A stretch of DNA of 64,000 nt from Couchioplanes caeruleus (GTDB lineage Bacteria; Actinomycetota; Actinomycetes; Mycobacteriales; Micromonosporaceae), in NCBI RefSeq assembly GCF_023499255.1, contig NZ_CP092183.1:503501-567500 (forward strand), read 5' to 3'. Below the pieces are notes generated by a model. It was not told the DNA's origin and did not search any database. It saw nothing but the letters and a program-made list of their open reading frames with translations. A program made the position numbers and the translations under genes. Of this stretch, positions 49,858-57,335 are shown piece by piece (within the stretch, counting starts at the first letter, position 1; each line of letters starts with the position of its first letter).

Positions 49858-52800
49858 TCAGACCTCCAGGTCGGAAAGGCTGGGGATGGCCGTCGGCGCC
49901 GCCTTGGCCGCTGCCGGGGTGGTGTCGAGGTGTTCGAGGAGGCCTTCGACGTACGAGACGTCGACCCGGACCTTCTGGACGCGGCCGTCCACGTCCCGCA
50001 TCACGAATTCGCGGAAGCCGAGCCGGGCCGACGACGACGTGTCCGCCTGGGACAGTGATGCCAGCGTGGCCTCGTAGCCGTCGTGGACCGGGACCCGGAG
50101 CAGGCGTAGCGCCTCGGAGGCGATCTCCTGGTCCTCGGCGATGCGGCCGACGAAGACCGTCGACACGAGGTTCTGCACGTCGAGGCCGAGGATGTCGCGG
50201 GGGTTCTGGGAGGCGACCAGCGCGGCGAGGTTCCACTTCCGGGAGTCGCGGGCGAGGCGGACCAGGAACGAGCGGCCCGAGCGCCAGCCTTCCATGAAGT
50301 GCGCCTCGTCGAGGCCGACCATCTTGCGCGACGACATGGACCCGCCGTAGCAGCGGCGGACCGCGAGGCGGTGCGCCGTGTGCAGCATGGGGAGGGCCAG
50401 GGACTCCTCGGCCGACCAGTACTCGCGTTCGATCTTCAGGTCGGGCAGGCGCAGGCCGGCCATCGTGATGACCGTCAGCGCGGAGTCCGCGCCGAGGAGG
50501 TGCTGCGGGGGCCGGCCGAAGAACAGCAGCGCCAGCGGCATCTCCGCCGTGTCCAGCAGGAGGTTGGCCAACTCCTTGCCCTCGTCGTTGTCCAGGCTCT
50601 GGAGGGTGGCGACGACGTCGTCGAGCGTCGAGGTCTCCTCCGCGGGGACCTGCCGTACGGCGTGGCGCAGCAGCGTCGCCGTGGAGGCCTCCTTGGCGAC
50701 CTGCGGCGGGACCAGCATGGAGCAGATGTCCTGGACCAGCATGCGGCGTTCGGCGCGGGCGTTGGAGACGGCGATCTCGTACTCGCGGTCGCCGCCCGGT
50801 CCGGTCGCGAACTCGGTGCGGACCGGGGTGGGGATCAGCGCGTACGGCGCCAGCGTCCCCTGCTCGGAGCCGGTCAGGTTCAGGACCCTGGAGTACGGCC
50901 GCAGCTCCGGCATCTGGCACAGCCGGGCGAGCGGACCGGACGGGTCCAGCAGCGTCACCTGCACACCGCGGCGGGCGTTCAGGTAGCCGAGCGCGCCCAT
51001 GAGGGTGGACTTGCCACCGCCGGGCTCCGCGACGAAGACGCCGAGGCCTGAGCGCTCCCGGACCTCCATGGGGAAGTGCAGGTCGAGGAAGACCGGCCGG
51101 CGGCACGTTCCCGCCGTACGCCCGATCAGGTCTCCCCGGCGGTCGCCGACGGTCGAGGCGGCCTGCGGCAGCGCGGCCGCGAGCAGCTTGACCGGCATGC
51201 GCCGCACGTAGCCGGTGTTGGCGATCGGCTCGCCCGGGATGAACTCGCGGGCCAGCTGGTCCTGGTTCTTCGGGTGCTGCAGCGAGATCCGCAGCTCCCG
51301 CGAGTACAGCTGGATGAGCCGGCGGGCACGCTCGAGGCATTCCTCACGGGTACGCCCGCCCACCGCGATCCGGTGCCAGCCGTGCGCACGTGCGGACTCG
51401 ACCGGCAGGCCCGTGGTCATCTCGTCGCCGATCACGAGCGCGCGTTTGGCGAGACGTTCCAGCTCGGGCGGGGCGTCGATGCCGTGCTCGGCGTAGTCCA
51501 GCTGCTGGGAGCGGATCATCCGGAGCCGGTGCTCGAGGTTCTTGAACGAGCTGTTCGGCCCGAGGATGTCGATGCGCGAGGAGAGCTCCATCGGCCACGG
51601 CAGCCGCTCGTGGAAGTGCATCCACGGCTCGTGCTTCTCGGGAATCTCCAGCGGCTCCATGCGCCCGACGGACAGGACGGCGACGTGCCGCTCCTCGCCG
51701 GTCATGCGGTTGACCAGCTTGACCGTCGAACCGTACGGGGTCCGGTACCGCTCGACCTGCTCGGTCAGCGCGAGCAGGTCACCGCGTTCCCAATGTCCGT
51801 TGGAGACCGGCGAGAGCGGGCCGGGCGGCGCCATGCAGAGCGCGACCGAGCGGAACAGCAGCCATTCCAGCTCCTGCGGGGTGACCCGCCGCCCGCGCAT
51901 GCCGAACGCGTTGAGAACTTCGTCGAACTGCTCGACCGTACGGCCGAGCTTGCGTCGTTCCCCGTCGCTGGTTCCCTTGCCGAACAGCCGCAGTATCCGC
52001 TCGGAGAAGGTGTCACCGAGCGACCGCCGCGCGAACGTCACACCCAGGTACGTCTGCCCCTCGGCGTGGTTGACCGACAGCAGGTGCCGCTGGGCGGCGA
52101 CGAGGTGGTCCGACCACGAGGTCCCGCCGGCGACGTCGGGCAGCGGCTTCGCGGTGAACGAGTCCACCGTCCGGGCCCACTCGTCCGCGGGGAACGGCCG
52201 GTTGGTGCGGCGCAGGTGCAGCCGAAAGCCGGCGAGGCCCGCGTACTGCTCGGAGATCGCGGAGAGCAGCGCCTCGCGCTCGGCGTCGGGGCGGAAGGCC
52301 CACCGCACCTCGGGCAGGTAGTACCAGGCCGTGACCGTGCTCTGGGTGAACGTCAGGTGGCCGGCGATCTCGCTGATCTCGAGCTCGATGGCCGGGTCCC
52401 GGTCGCTGAACTTGAGCTTGTGCGGACGCAGCACCGCGGGCTTGGCGTCCTTCTTGTCCCGCACGGCGGGCAGGTTGTCCGGCTCGTCCCGCTTCTTCCG
52501 CCGCTTCTTCACCGCCTTCTCGGCACGCTGCGCGGGCGCCTTCTCCGGCATCGGCGCCAGGTCGGCATGGTGGTCCGGCTGCGCATCATTCACGTACGGC
52601 GTCAGCGGAGCGACCGGGTGCACGCCGGGAGCGGGGCCGGCGGCCTGCTGCCAGAGCGGCTGGGCCGGCACGGGCGCCGGGGTGATCAGGTCCGGCGCGA
52701 CGGGCTGGACCGGCGCGGCGACACCGGGGCGCGCCTGCTCGGGCCAGTCGGCGAAATCGAGGTCGTCGTCCTCGTGCCCCTCGTAGAAGTCGGCCTCGGG

Positions 52801-53940
52801 TCCGATGGGAGCCCGCATGAACGGCGAGACCGGCGCGTCCGGCGAAGCCCCGATCCTCGGACCGAAGGCCGCGGGAGAACTCGGCACAATGCCCGCGCCG
52901 AGAGGAACGTCCGGGCCGGTAGGAGCGCTAGGGCCAGGGGGAACGCCGAGGCCAGGGGAAACGCCCTGGCCGGAAGGAACGTCCGGGCTAGGGGAAACGG
53001 CGAATATCCCCGGGCCCGGGGAAACGGCCGGGCCGGGAGGCATCGTCGTCTCGAGCGGCAGAACAGGCCCGGCGGGCAGGTCGAACGCCGTGGGTGGGGC
53101 GACCGAAGGCGGCGTGACCGCAGGCGGGGCCGAGGTCGGCCGGGTGAAGGCCGGCGCCCCGGAAGTGGGCTGCGCCGGAGCAGGCGGCCCGGAAGCCGGC
53201 CGCACAGAGGCGTGGCCGCTCGGATCAGGCCGGGCGGGGGCGTGGCCGCTCGGGTCAGGCCGGGCGGGGGTGGGTGCGCCGAGGTCGGGCTGCGCGGACA
53301 TCGGCTGCTGGTCAATAACCTGCCGCGGTGGCGGTGCGGGCGACACCGGAGTGACGGGCCGCGCGCCGGTCACCAGGGGAACCGTGGGCCGCGTGTCGGA
53401 CGGCGGCATCTCCGGCTGATGACCGTTGGCCGGCGCACCCGGCGCACCCGGCGCACCCGGCGCGGGCGCGGGCGGTGGGGTCACGGATGGTTGAGGCATC
53501 GGTGCACCCGCGGCCGGTGACACGGGCCGGGCGCTCGGCACAGCAGGACCGGCATCGGGTGCAGCGGTCGCGGCCGACGATGAGGCCGGCGTTCCCGCTG
53601 CCCGGCGGGCGTCCTCGCCCTCGAAGTCGAACCCGAAGTCGAAGTCGGCGTCCGGGTCGTCCGGCGGCGTGGTGGCCGGCTGGTGCTGCGGTGCCGGGCT
53701 GCCGAACAGGTCGAGGAACGGCGAGTCGATGTCCATCGGGTCCACCGGCGGCGGCGTGCCGTTGGTGCGGGGGCGTACCGGCTGGGGAGCCTGGAAGACG
53801 GCGACTGCGCCGTGGCCGGGGCCGGCTACCTGCTCGAGGGACTCCTCCGGAGCGTAATCGTTCGGTCGCCCAGAGTTACCTTGCCTGCCCTGGGGGGACG
53901 ACTCCGCTCGGGAAGGGCCCGGCGGTGGGGTAGCGGTCAT
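49858..53940 (-). CDS. VirB4/TraC-like ATPase with very long Pro-rich N-terminus
   Basis: A 1360-residue protein. Residues 1-440 are Pro/Ala/Gly-rich and disordered, with repeated PDPSGHA and AP-type units. A basic stretch EKAVKKRRKKRDEP (about 455) precedes a folded domain. The C-terminal ATPase has Walker A VAEPGGGKSTLMGALGY near 975 and Walker B KMVGLDEAHFMEGW near 1211, plus LAALVASQNPRDIL, the VirB4 signature. It should power pilus or channel assembly. ATG 53940 is chosen (MTATPPPG); ATG 53961 is an alternative. The N-terminal tail may be a cytosolic tether. Confidence 0.88.
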   Translation of the reverse strand: MTATPPPGPSRAESSPQGRQGNSGRPNDYAPEESLEQVAGPGHGAVAVFQAPQPVRPRTNGTPPPVDPMDIDSPFLDLFGSPAPQHQPATTPPDDPDADFDFGFDFEGEDARRAAGTPASSSAATAAPDAGPAVPSARPVSPAAGAPMPQPSVTPPPAPAPGAPGAPGAPANGHQPEMPPSDTRPTVPLVTGARPVTPVSPAPPPRQVIDQQPMSAQPDLGAPTPARPDPSGHAPARPDPSGHASVRPASGPPAPAQPTSGAPAFTRPTSAPPAVTPPSVAPPTAFDLPAGPVLPLETTMPPGPAVSPGPGIFAVSPSPDVPSGQGVSPGLGVPPGPSAPTGPDVPLGAGIVPSSPAAFGPRIGASPDAPVSPFMRAPIGPEADFYEGHEDDDLDFADWPEQARPGVAAPVQPVAPDLITPAPVPAQPLWQQAAGPAPGVHPVAPLTPYVNDAQPDHHADLAPMPEKAPAQRAEKAVKKRRKKRDEPDNLPAVRDKKDAKPAVLRPHKLKFSDRDPAIELEISEIAGHLTFTQSTVTAWYYLPEVRWAFRPDAEREALLSAISEQYAGLAGFRLHLRRTNRPFPADEWARTVDSFTAKPLPDVAGGTSWSDHLVAAQRHLLSVNHAEGQTYLGVTFARRSLGDTFSERILRLFGKGTSDGERRKLGRTVEQFDEVLNAFGMRGRRVTPQELEWLLFRSVALCMAPPGPLSPVSNGHWERGDLLALTEQVERYRTPYGSTVKLVNRMTGEERHVAVLSVGRMEPLEIPEKHEPWMHFHERLPWPMELSSRIDILGPNSSFKNLEHRLRMIRSQQLDYAEHGIDAPPELERLAKRALVIGDEMTTGLPVESARAHGWHRIAVGGRTREECLERARRLIQLYSRELRISLQHPKNQDQLAREFIPGEPIANTGYVRRMPVKLLAAALPQAASTVGDRRGDLIGRTAGTCRRPVFLDLHFPMEVRERSGLGVFVAEPGGGKSTLMGALGYLNARRGVQVTLLDPSGPLARLCQMPELRPYSRVLNLTGSEQGTLAPYALIPTPVRTEFATGPGGDREYEIAVSNARAERRMLVQDICSMLVPPQVAKEASTATLLRHAVRQVPAEETSTLDDVVATLQSLDNDEGKELANLLLDTAEMPLALLFFGRPPQHLLGADSALTVITMAGLRLPDLKIEREYWSAEESLALPMLHTAHRLAVRRCYGGSMSSRKMVGLDEAHFMEGWRSGRSFLVRLARDSRKWNLAALVASQNPRDILGLDVQNLVSTVFVGRIAEDQEIASEALRLLRVPVHDGYEATLASLSQADTSSSARLGFREFVMRDVDGRVQKVRVDVSYVEGLLEHLDTTPAAAKAAPTAIPSLSDLEV

Positions 53941-53983
53941 GCGAGGGCCCCGTTCGGGCATGCAGCGAGAGTGGCGAACCTGG

Positions 53984-54346
53984 TCATACCAACTCCTCCC
54001 GTACCCGGATGCGCGTGGCGACGAGTCTGGGGTCCCGTTGCTCGACGGCCGGCTCCCTCGTCCGCTTCCAGTCGGTGAGGGCGGTGCGGATGACCATTCT
54101 CGCGGGCCGGTCGGGGTCGACGTGCCGGAAGACATAGGAGGTCGTCACCATGGCGAGGGCGATCTCCCAGGCGGGGAAGGCGTCGAACTGCCACGTGATG
54201 AGGTAGTGCAGGAAGACGAAGACTGGGACGAGGAGGACGAACATCCCGTACTGCGCGTACGGCAGGTGCATCGGCAGGGTGTATCCGGGCGGGCCGAGAT
54301 AGACCAGGCGTGCCCGGTAGATGTCGTCATCGGTGCGCAGCCGCAT
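53984..54346 (-). CDS. VirB3/PrgI-like membrane protein
   Basis: A 120-residue protein with two adjacent membrane helices (about 33-52, YGMFVLLVPVFVFLHYLITW, and 57-74, FPAWEIALAMVTTSYVF), followed by a basic cytoplasmic tail (DWKRTREPAVEQRDPR). This is the size and topology of PrgI/VirB3, which sits between the pilin-like and VirB4 genes in most T4SS operons, as here. Sequence similarity is not decisive. ATG 54346 has a weak ribosome site (GAAG); the gene starts 13 bp after the pilin stop. Confidence 0.75.
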   Translation of the reverse strand: MRLRTDDDIYRARLVYLGPPGYTLPMHLPYAQYGMFVLLVPVFVFLHYLITWQFDAFPAWEIALAMVTTSYVFRHVDPDRPARMVIRTALTDWKRTREPAVEQRDPRLVATRIRVREELV

Positions 54347-54359
54347 GGGTCTTCGGGCC

Positions 54360-54656
54360 TCAGCTGAAGATGAGGTCGATGAGGTAGTCGCCGACGAAGA
54401 AGAGCGTCGCGGCGCCGGCGATGAACGCGAGGCCGACGATGGCGATCGCGCTGCTGGTCAGCACCTTGGAGATCTCTCCGCGGCTGGCCCGGCCGATGAA
54501 GATGATGCCGAGCACGGCCAGCAGGATCGGTGCGATGTTGCTCGCGAAGAAGGTGACGACGCCTTCGGTGTTGATGCCCTTGGGCTCGGGGGCGGCAAGG
54601 GTGGCGCCGTGCTGGACCGCCGTCGCGACCTGCGCGGCGAGTTCGGTGGCGATCAT
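54360..54656 (-). CDS. VirB2/TrbC-like pilin subunit
   Basis: A 98-residue protein. A short N-terminal part (AAQVATAVQHGATLAAPEPKG) is followed by two hydrophobic helices (about 33-55, FFASNIAPILLAVLGIIFIG, and 66-95, LTSSAIAIVGLAFIAGAATLFFVGDYLIDLIF) joined by a short basic loop RASRGEISK. This fits VirB2 and TrbC pilins, though a clear signal peptidase site is missing. GGGAGG lies 8 nt before ATG 54656, and no gene precedes it on this strand, so it probably heads the T4SS-like operon. Confidence 0.72.
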   Translation of the reverse strand: MIATELAAQVATAVQHGATLAAPEPKGINTEGVVTFFASNIAPILLAVLGIIFIGRASRGEISKVLTSSAIAIVGLAFIAGAATLFFVGDYLIDLIFS

Positions 54657-54971
54657 CGGTAAACCTCCCGGGTGACCGGCGTGAGGGCGCCGGACACGCT
54701 GCAGTTGTGAAGCCTGACGGCAACGCCCATATGGTGCTACTTCCCGCTCACCGCGTCGAGTGCGCGGTCACGATCCTGAAGGGCTCTGCTGTCCTACCCA
54801 CGCCCGTCTGCTCTCTTCGGTTCAATAATGATGCCTAGCTCCGAAGCGTACGGGCCGTACTTCTTACCTACAAGCTGCCTGATTCGTTACCCAAGGTAAA
54901 GGCGTGACTGAACTTGAGTCACGCTGGATCGTACACGTGTGCGAAGATCGTCCGCCGGTAGCGTCGTCGGG
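54657..54971. promoter_or_regulatory. Divergent regulatory region, T4SS-like operon / folP
   Basis: This 315-bp, comparatively AT-rich gap has three inverted repeats: GTACGG-G-CCGTAC (54848-54860), TTACC-CAA-GGTAA (54887-54899) and GCGTGACT-GAACTTG-AGTCACGC (54902-54924). They lie 48-124 bp before the folP start and about 190-270 bp before the pilin gene. They are candidate operators; no cognate regulator is encoded nearby. ACACGTGT at 54931-54938 is a further short palindrome. Confidence 0.55.
54959..54964 (+). promoter_or_regulatory. -10 box, leaderless folP
   Basis: TAGCGT, then CGTCGGG (7 nt), then GTG 54972. Confidence 0.55.
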
Positions 54972-55865
54972 GTGAGTGAGCCGACCGGAAGCGCAACGAC
55001 CGGGCAGATCGCGGGCGACCTGCTGCTTCAGCAAGATCACCCGGTCGTGATGGGCGTGCTGAATGTGACGCCTGACTCCTTCTCCGACGGCGGCCGCTAC
55101 GCCGACCTCGATGCCGCCGTCGCGCACGGGGTGGCCCTGCGGGCGGCGGGTGCCGACATCGTCGACATCGGCGGGGAATCCACCCGTCCGGGCGCCGGCC
55201 GGGTCGATGCGGCCACCGAGACCGCCCGCGTGCTTCCGGTGATCGAGGAGCTGGTGGCGGCCGGGGTGCCGCTGAGCATCGACACGACCCGCGCCGAGGT
55301 GGCCGCCGCCGCGCTGGCGGCCGGCGCCGCGGTGGTGAACGACGTCTCGGGTGGTCTGGCTGATCCGGGCATGGCCGCCGTCGTGGCCGACGCGGGCTGC
55401 CCCTGGATCCTCATGCACTGGCGCGGGCACTCCCGCCGCATGATCGACCTCGCCGTCTACGACGACGTCGTGGCGGAGGTACGCGACGAGCTGCGGCAGC
55501 GCGTGGACGCCGCGGTGGCCGCCGGAGTGGACCCCGGCCGCCTCATCCTCGACCCGGGTCTGGGCTTCGCCAAGAAGGCGGAACACAACTGGGCGCTCAG
55601 TGCCCACCTGGACGAACTCACAGCGCTGGGCTATCCGGTGCTGTTCGCCTCGTCGCGGAAGACGTACCTGGGCCGGTTGCTGGCGGATGCGAACGGCGAG
55701 CCGCGACCGGTGGACGGCCGGGAAGCCGCCACGATTGCCACCTCGGTGCTCGCCGTCGCCGCCGGCGCGTGGGGCGTCCGGGTGCACGACGTGCGGGCCA
55801 CGGTGGATGCGCTGGCTGTCTGGCGCGCCACGGGAAGCCCGCGCCTGCAGAGGAGAGAGTCATGA
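54972..55865 (+). CDS. folP: Dihydropteroate synthase
   Basis: A 297-residue TIM-barrel enzyme that joins p-aminobenzoate to dihydropterin pyrophosphate, the target of sulfonamides. Signatures are VMGVLNVTPDSFSDGG, DIVDIGGESTRPGAG, LSIDTTRAEVAAAAL, VVNDVSGG, LILDPGLGFAKKAEHNW and LFASSRKTYLG. The last holds the Lys and Arg that contact the substrate. The start GTG 54972 follows a leaderless -10. The stop overlaps folB by 4 bp (ATGA). It has its own promoter because folE is far away. Confidence 0.95.
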   Translation: MSEPTGSATTGQIAGDLLLQQDHPVVMGVLNVTPDSFSDGGRYADLDAAVAHGVALRAAGADIVDIGGESTRPGAGRVDAATETARVLPVIEELVAAGVPLSIDTTRAEVAAAALAAGAAVVNDVSGGLADPGMAAVVADAGCPWILMHWRGHSRRMIDLAVYDDVVAEVRDELRQRVDAAVAAGVDPGRLILDPGLGFAKKAEHNWALSAHLDELTALGYPVLFASSRKTYLGRLLADANGEPRPVDGREAATIATSVLAVAAGAWGVRVHDVRATVDALAVWRATGSPRLQRRES

Positions 55866-56221
55866 CGGACCGCATTTCGCTGCGCGGGCTTCGCGTACGG
55901 GGAAACCACGGCGTATTCGACTTCGAGCGTCGCGACGGGCAGGACTTCGTCGTCGACGTGGACCTGGAACTGGATCTCGCCCCGGCGGCCGCGTCCGACC
56001 ACGTCGACGACACGGTGCACTACGGCGAACTGGCCGGCCGGCTGGTCGAGGTGATCGCGGGCGAGCCGGTGAACCTGATCGAGACGCTCGCCGACCGCCT
56101 CGCCACGGTCTGCCTGGACGACGACCGCGTCAGCGCCGCCACCGTGACGGTGCACAAGCCGCAGGCGCCGATCCCGCACGAGTTCGCCGACGTCGCCGTC
56201 ACCCTGCGGCGAACCAGGTGA
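55862..56221 (+). CDS. folB: Dihydroneopterin aldolase
   Basis: A 119-residue enzyme that splits dihydroneopterin to hydroxymethyl-dihydropterin and glycolaldehyde. MTDRISLRGLRVRGNHGVFDFERRDGQDFVVDV is the conserved start, with the Glu of NLIETLADRLATV and the catalytic Lys of VTVHKPQAPIPHEF. GAGGAGAG precedes ATG 55862. Both ends overlap folP and folK by 4 bp. Confidence 0.95.
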   Translation: MTDRISLRGLRVRGNHGVFDFERRDGQDFVVDVDLELDLAPAAASDHVDDTVHYGELAGRLVEVIAGEPVNLIETLADRLATVCLDDDRVSAATVTVHKPQAPIPHEFADVAVTLRRTR

Positions 56222-56745
56222 GCCGCGCGCTGCTGTCGATCGGCAGCAACCTGGGAGACCGGTACGCCCACCTCCGGGCCGCAGTCGAGGGGCTCGGCGA
56301 CAGCGTCCTGCTCGTCTCGGGCGTGTACGAGACACCGCCCTGGGGCGACGCCGAGCAGCCGCCGTACCTGAACGCGGTCGTGCTGGCCCTCGACCCGGCG
56401 GCGGACCCGCGCAGCTGGCTCGAGCGGTGCCGTTCGCTGGAGCAGGCCGCCGGCCGGGTACGGGACCCCCGGCGCCGCTTCGGTCCGCGCACCCTGGACG
56501 TCGACGTGATCACGGTCTGGGGCGACGACGACCAGCCGGTACTCAGCGACGACCCGGAGCTGACCCTGCCGCACCCGCGGGCCCACGAGCGGGCGTTCGT
56601 GCTCAAGCCGTGGCTGGACCTGCAGCCATACGCGCAGCTGCCCGGCCACGGTTGGGTGACCGACCTGCTCAACTCACCCGGCCTCGCCGCCGACGCCAAC
56701 GCCATGACCCCGCGTCCGGATCTGCCACTAGAGTCGGAGGAGTGA
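56218..56745 (+). CDS. folK: Hydroxymethyl-dihydropterin pyrophosphokinase
   Basis: A 175-residue enzyme that pyrophosphorylates hydroxymethyl-dihydropterin using ATP, giving the FolP substrate. SIGSNLGDRYAHLRAAV, VYETPPWGDAEQPPYLNAVV, FGPRTLDVDVI (metal Asp pair) and LTLPHPRAHERAFVLKPW are all family motifs. GTG 56218 overlaps the folB stop, and the stop overlaps the DUF3180 start (GTGA). Confidence 0.95.
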   Translation: MSRALLSIGSNLGDRYAHLRAAVEGLGDSVLLVSGVYETPPWGDAEQPPYLNAVVLALDPAADPRSWLERCRSLEQAAGRVRDPRRRFGPRTLDVDVITVWGDDDQPVLSDDPELTLPHPRAHERAFVLKPWLDLQPYAQLPGHGWVTDLLNSPGLAADANAMTPRPDLPLESEE

Positions 56746-57260
56746 GCAACAACCCCGGCGGCGCGGGCCCTGACCCGTCGCTGCGGCCGACCAGTCTCTC
56801 TGCGCTGGTCGTGGCCGCACTGGCAGCGGCGGCGGTCGGGTGGCTGCTGCTCAGCTCTTTCTACTCCGAGATGCCGCGGTTGCCGTGGCTGCCGATCATC
56901 GTGCTGGCGGCGCTGGCCGTGGCCGAGGCGTTCCTGGCGCAGAACACGGCCGCGCGGATTCAGCGCAAACCCGGTGCCCCCCGCGTCGACCCGCTCGCCG
57001 TCGCGCGGTACGTGGTCCTCGCGAAGGCGTCCTCGCTGGCCGGCGCGCTGTTCGCCGGTTTCTCCGCGGGGCTGCTCTCCTGGCTGGCGCTGGAGCCGAC
57101 CAAGGCCGCGCGGGGCGACATACCGGCCGCGATCGGCGGGGTGGTGGCCGCCCTCGCGCTCACCGCCGCGGCGCTGTGGCTGGAGCGGGCGTGCCGGGTG
57201 CCGAAGGAGCCGGACCAGAAGGACGGGGACGACTCGGGCAGGCGGGCCGGCCGGTCCTGA
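56742..57260 (+). CDS. DUF3180 membrane protein
   Basis: A 172-residue protein with four membrane helices (about 20-40, 47-63, 88-110, 125-145) and a charged C-terminal tail. DUF3180 proteins follow folK in many actinomycetes (Rv3605c). Their function is unknown; a role in folate or pterin handling is inferred only from the operon. GTG 56742 overlaps the folK stop, and GGAGGAGTG serves as ribosome site. It ends the fol operon. Confidence 0.9.
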   Translation: MSNNPGGAGPDPSLRPTSLSALVVAALAAAAVGWLLLSSFYSEMPRLPWLPIIVLAALAVAEAFLAQNTAARIQRKPGAPRVDPLAVARYVVLAKASSLAGALFAGFSAGLLSWLALEPTKAARGDIPAAIGGVVAALALTAAALWLERACRVPKEPDQKDGDDSGRRAGRS

Positions 57261-57279
57261 TTTCGCCGGGTTTCTGCAC

Positions 57280-57310
57280 TTGAACTGTAGGCCCCTCACT
57301 TCCGTATGCT
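57280..57310 (+). promoter_or_regulatory. Promoter of the permease-like gene at 57336
   Basis: TTGAAC (57280-57285) and TATGCT (57305-57310), 19 bp apart, just after the DUF3180 stop. A leader with AAGGAGG (57321-57327) follows, so this is a leadered transcript. Confidence 0.5.
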
Positions 57311-57335
57311 GAGCCGCGCGAAGGAGGTGGACGAC

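Larger units (their letters stand above)
40976..54656. other. Secretion-gene island splitting the fol operon
   Basis: All genes between the RidA paralogue and folP belong to two secretion-like modules plus three unknown genes. In actinomycetes I know, folE is next to folP-folB-folK, so the block looks inserted or rearranged. No integrase, transposase, relaxase or att-like direct repeat was found at either edge. Some genes (45043-45573, 47877-49856) show lower GC at third positions. The island label is an inference from gene order. Confidence 0.6.

Noticed and set aside
54902..54924. GCGTGACT-N7-AGTCACGC read as a Crp site
   Set aside because: The GTGA and TCAC half-sites are 11 bp apart; Crp sites need 6. 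Kept only as a general inverted repeat.
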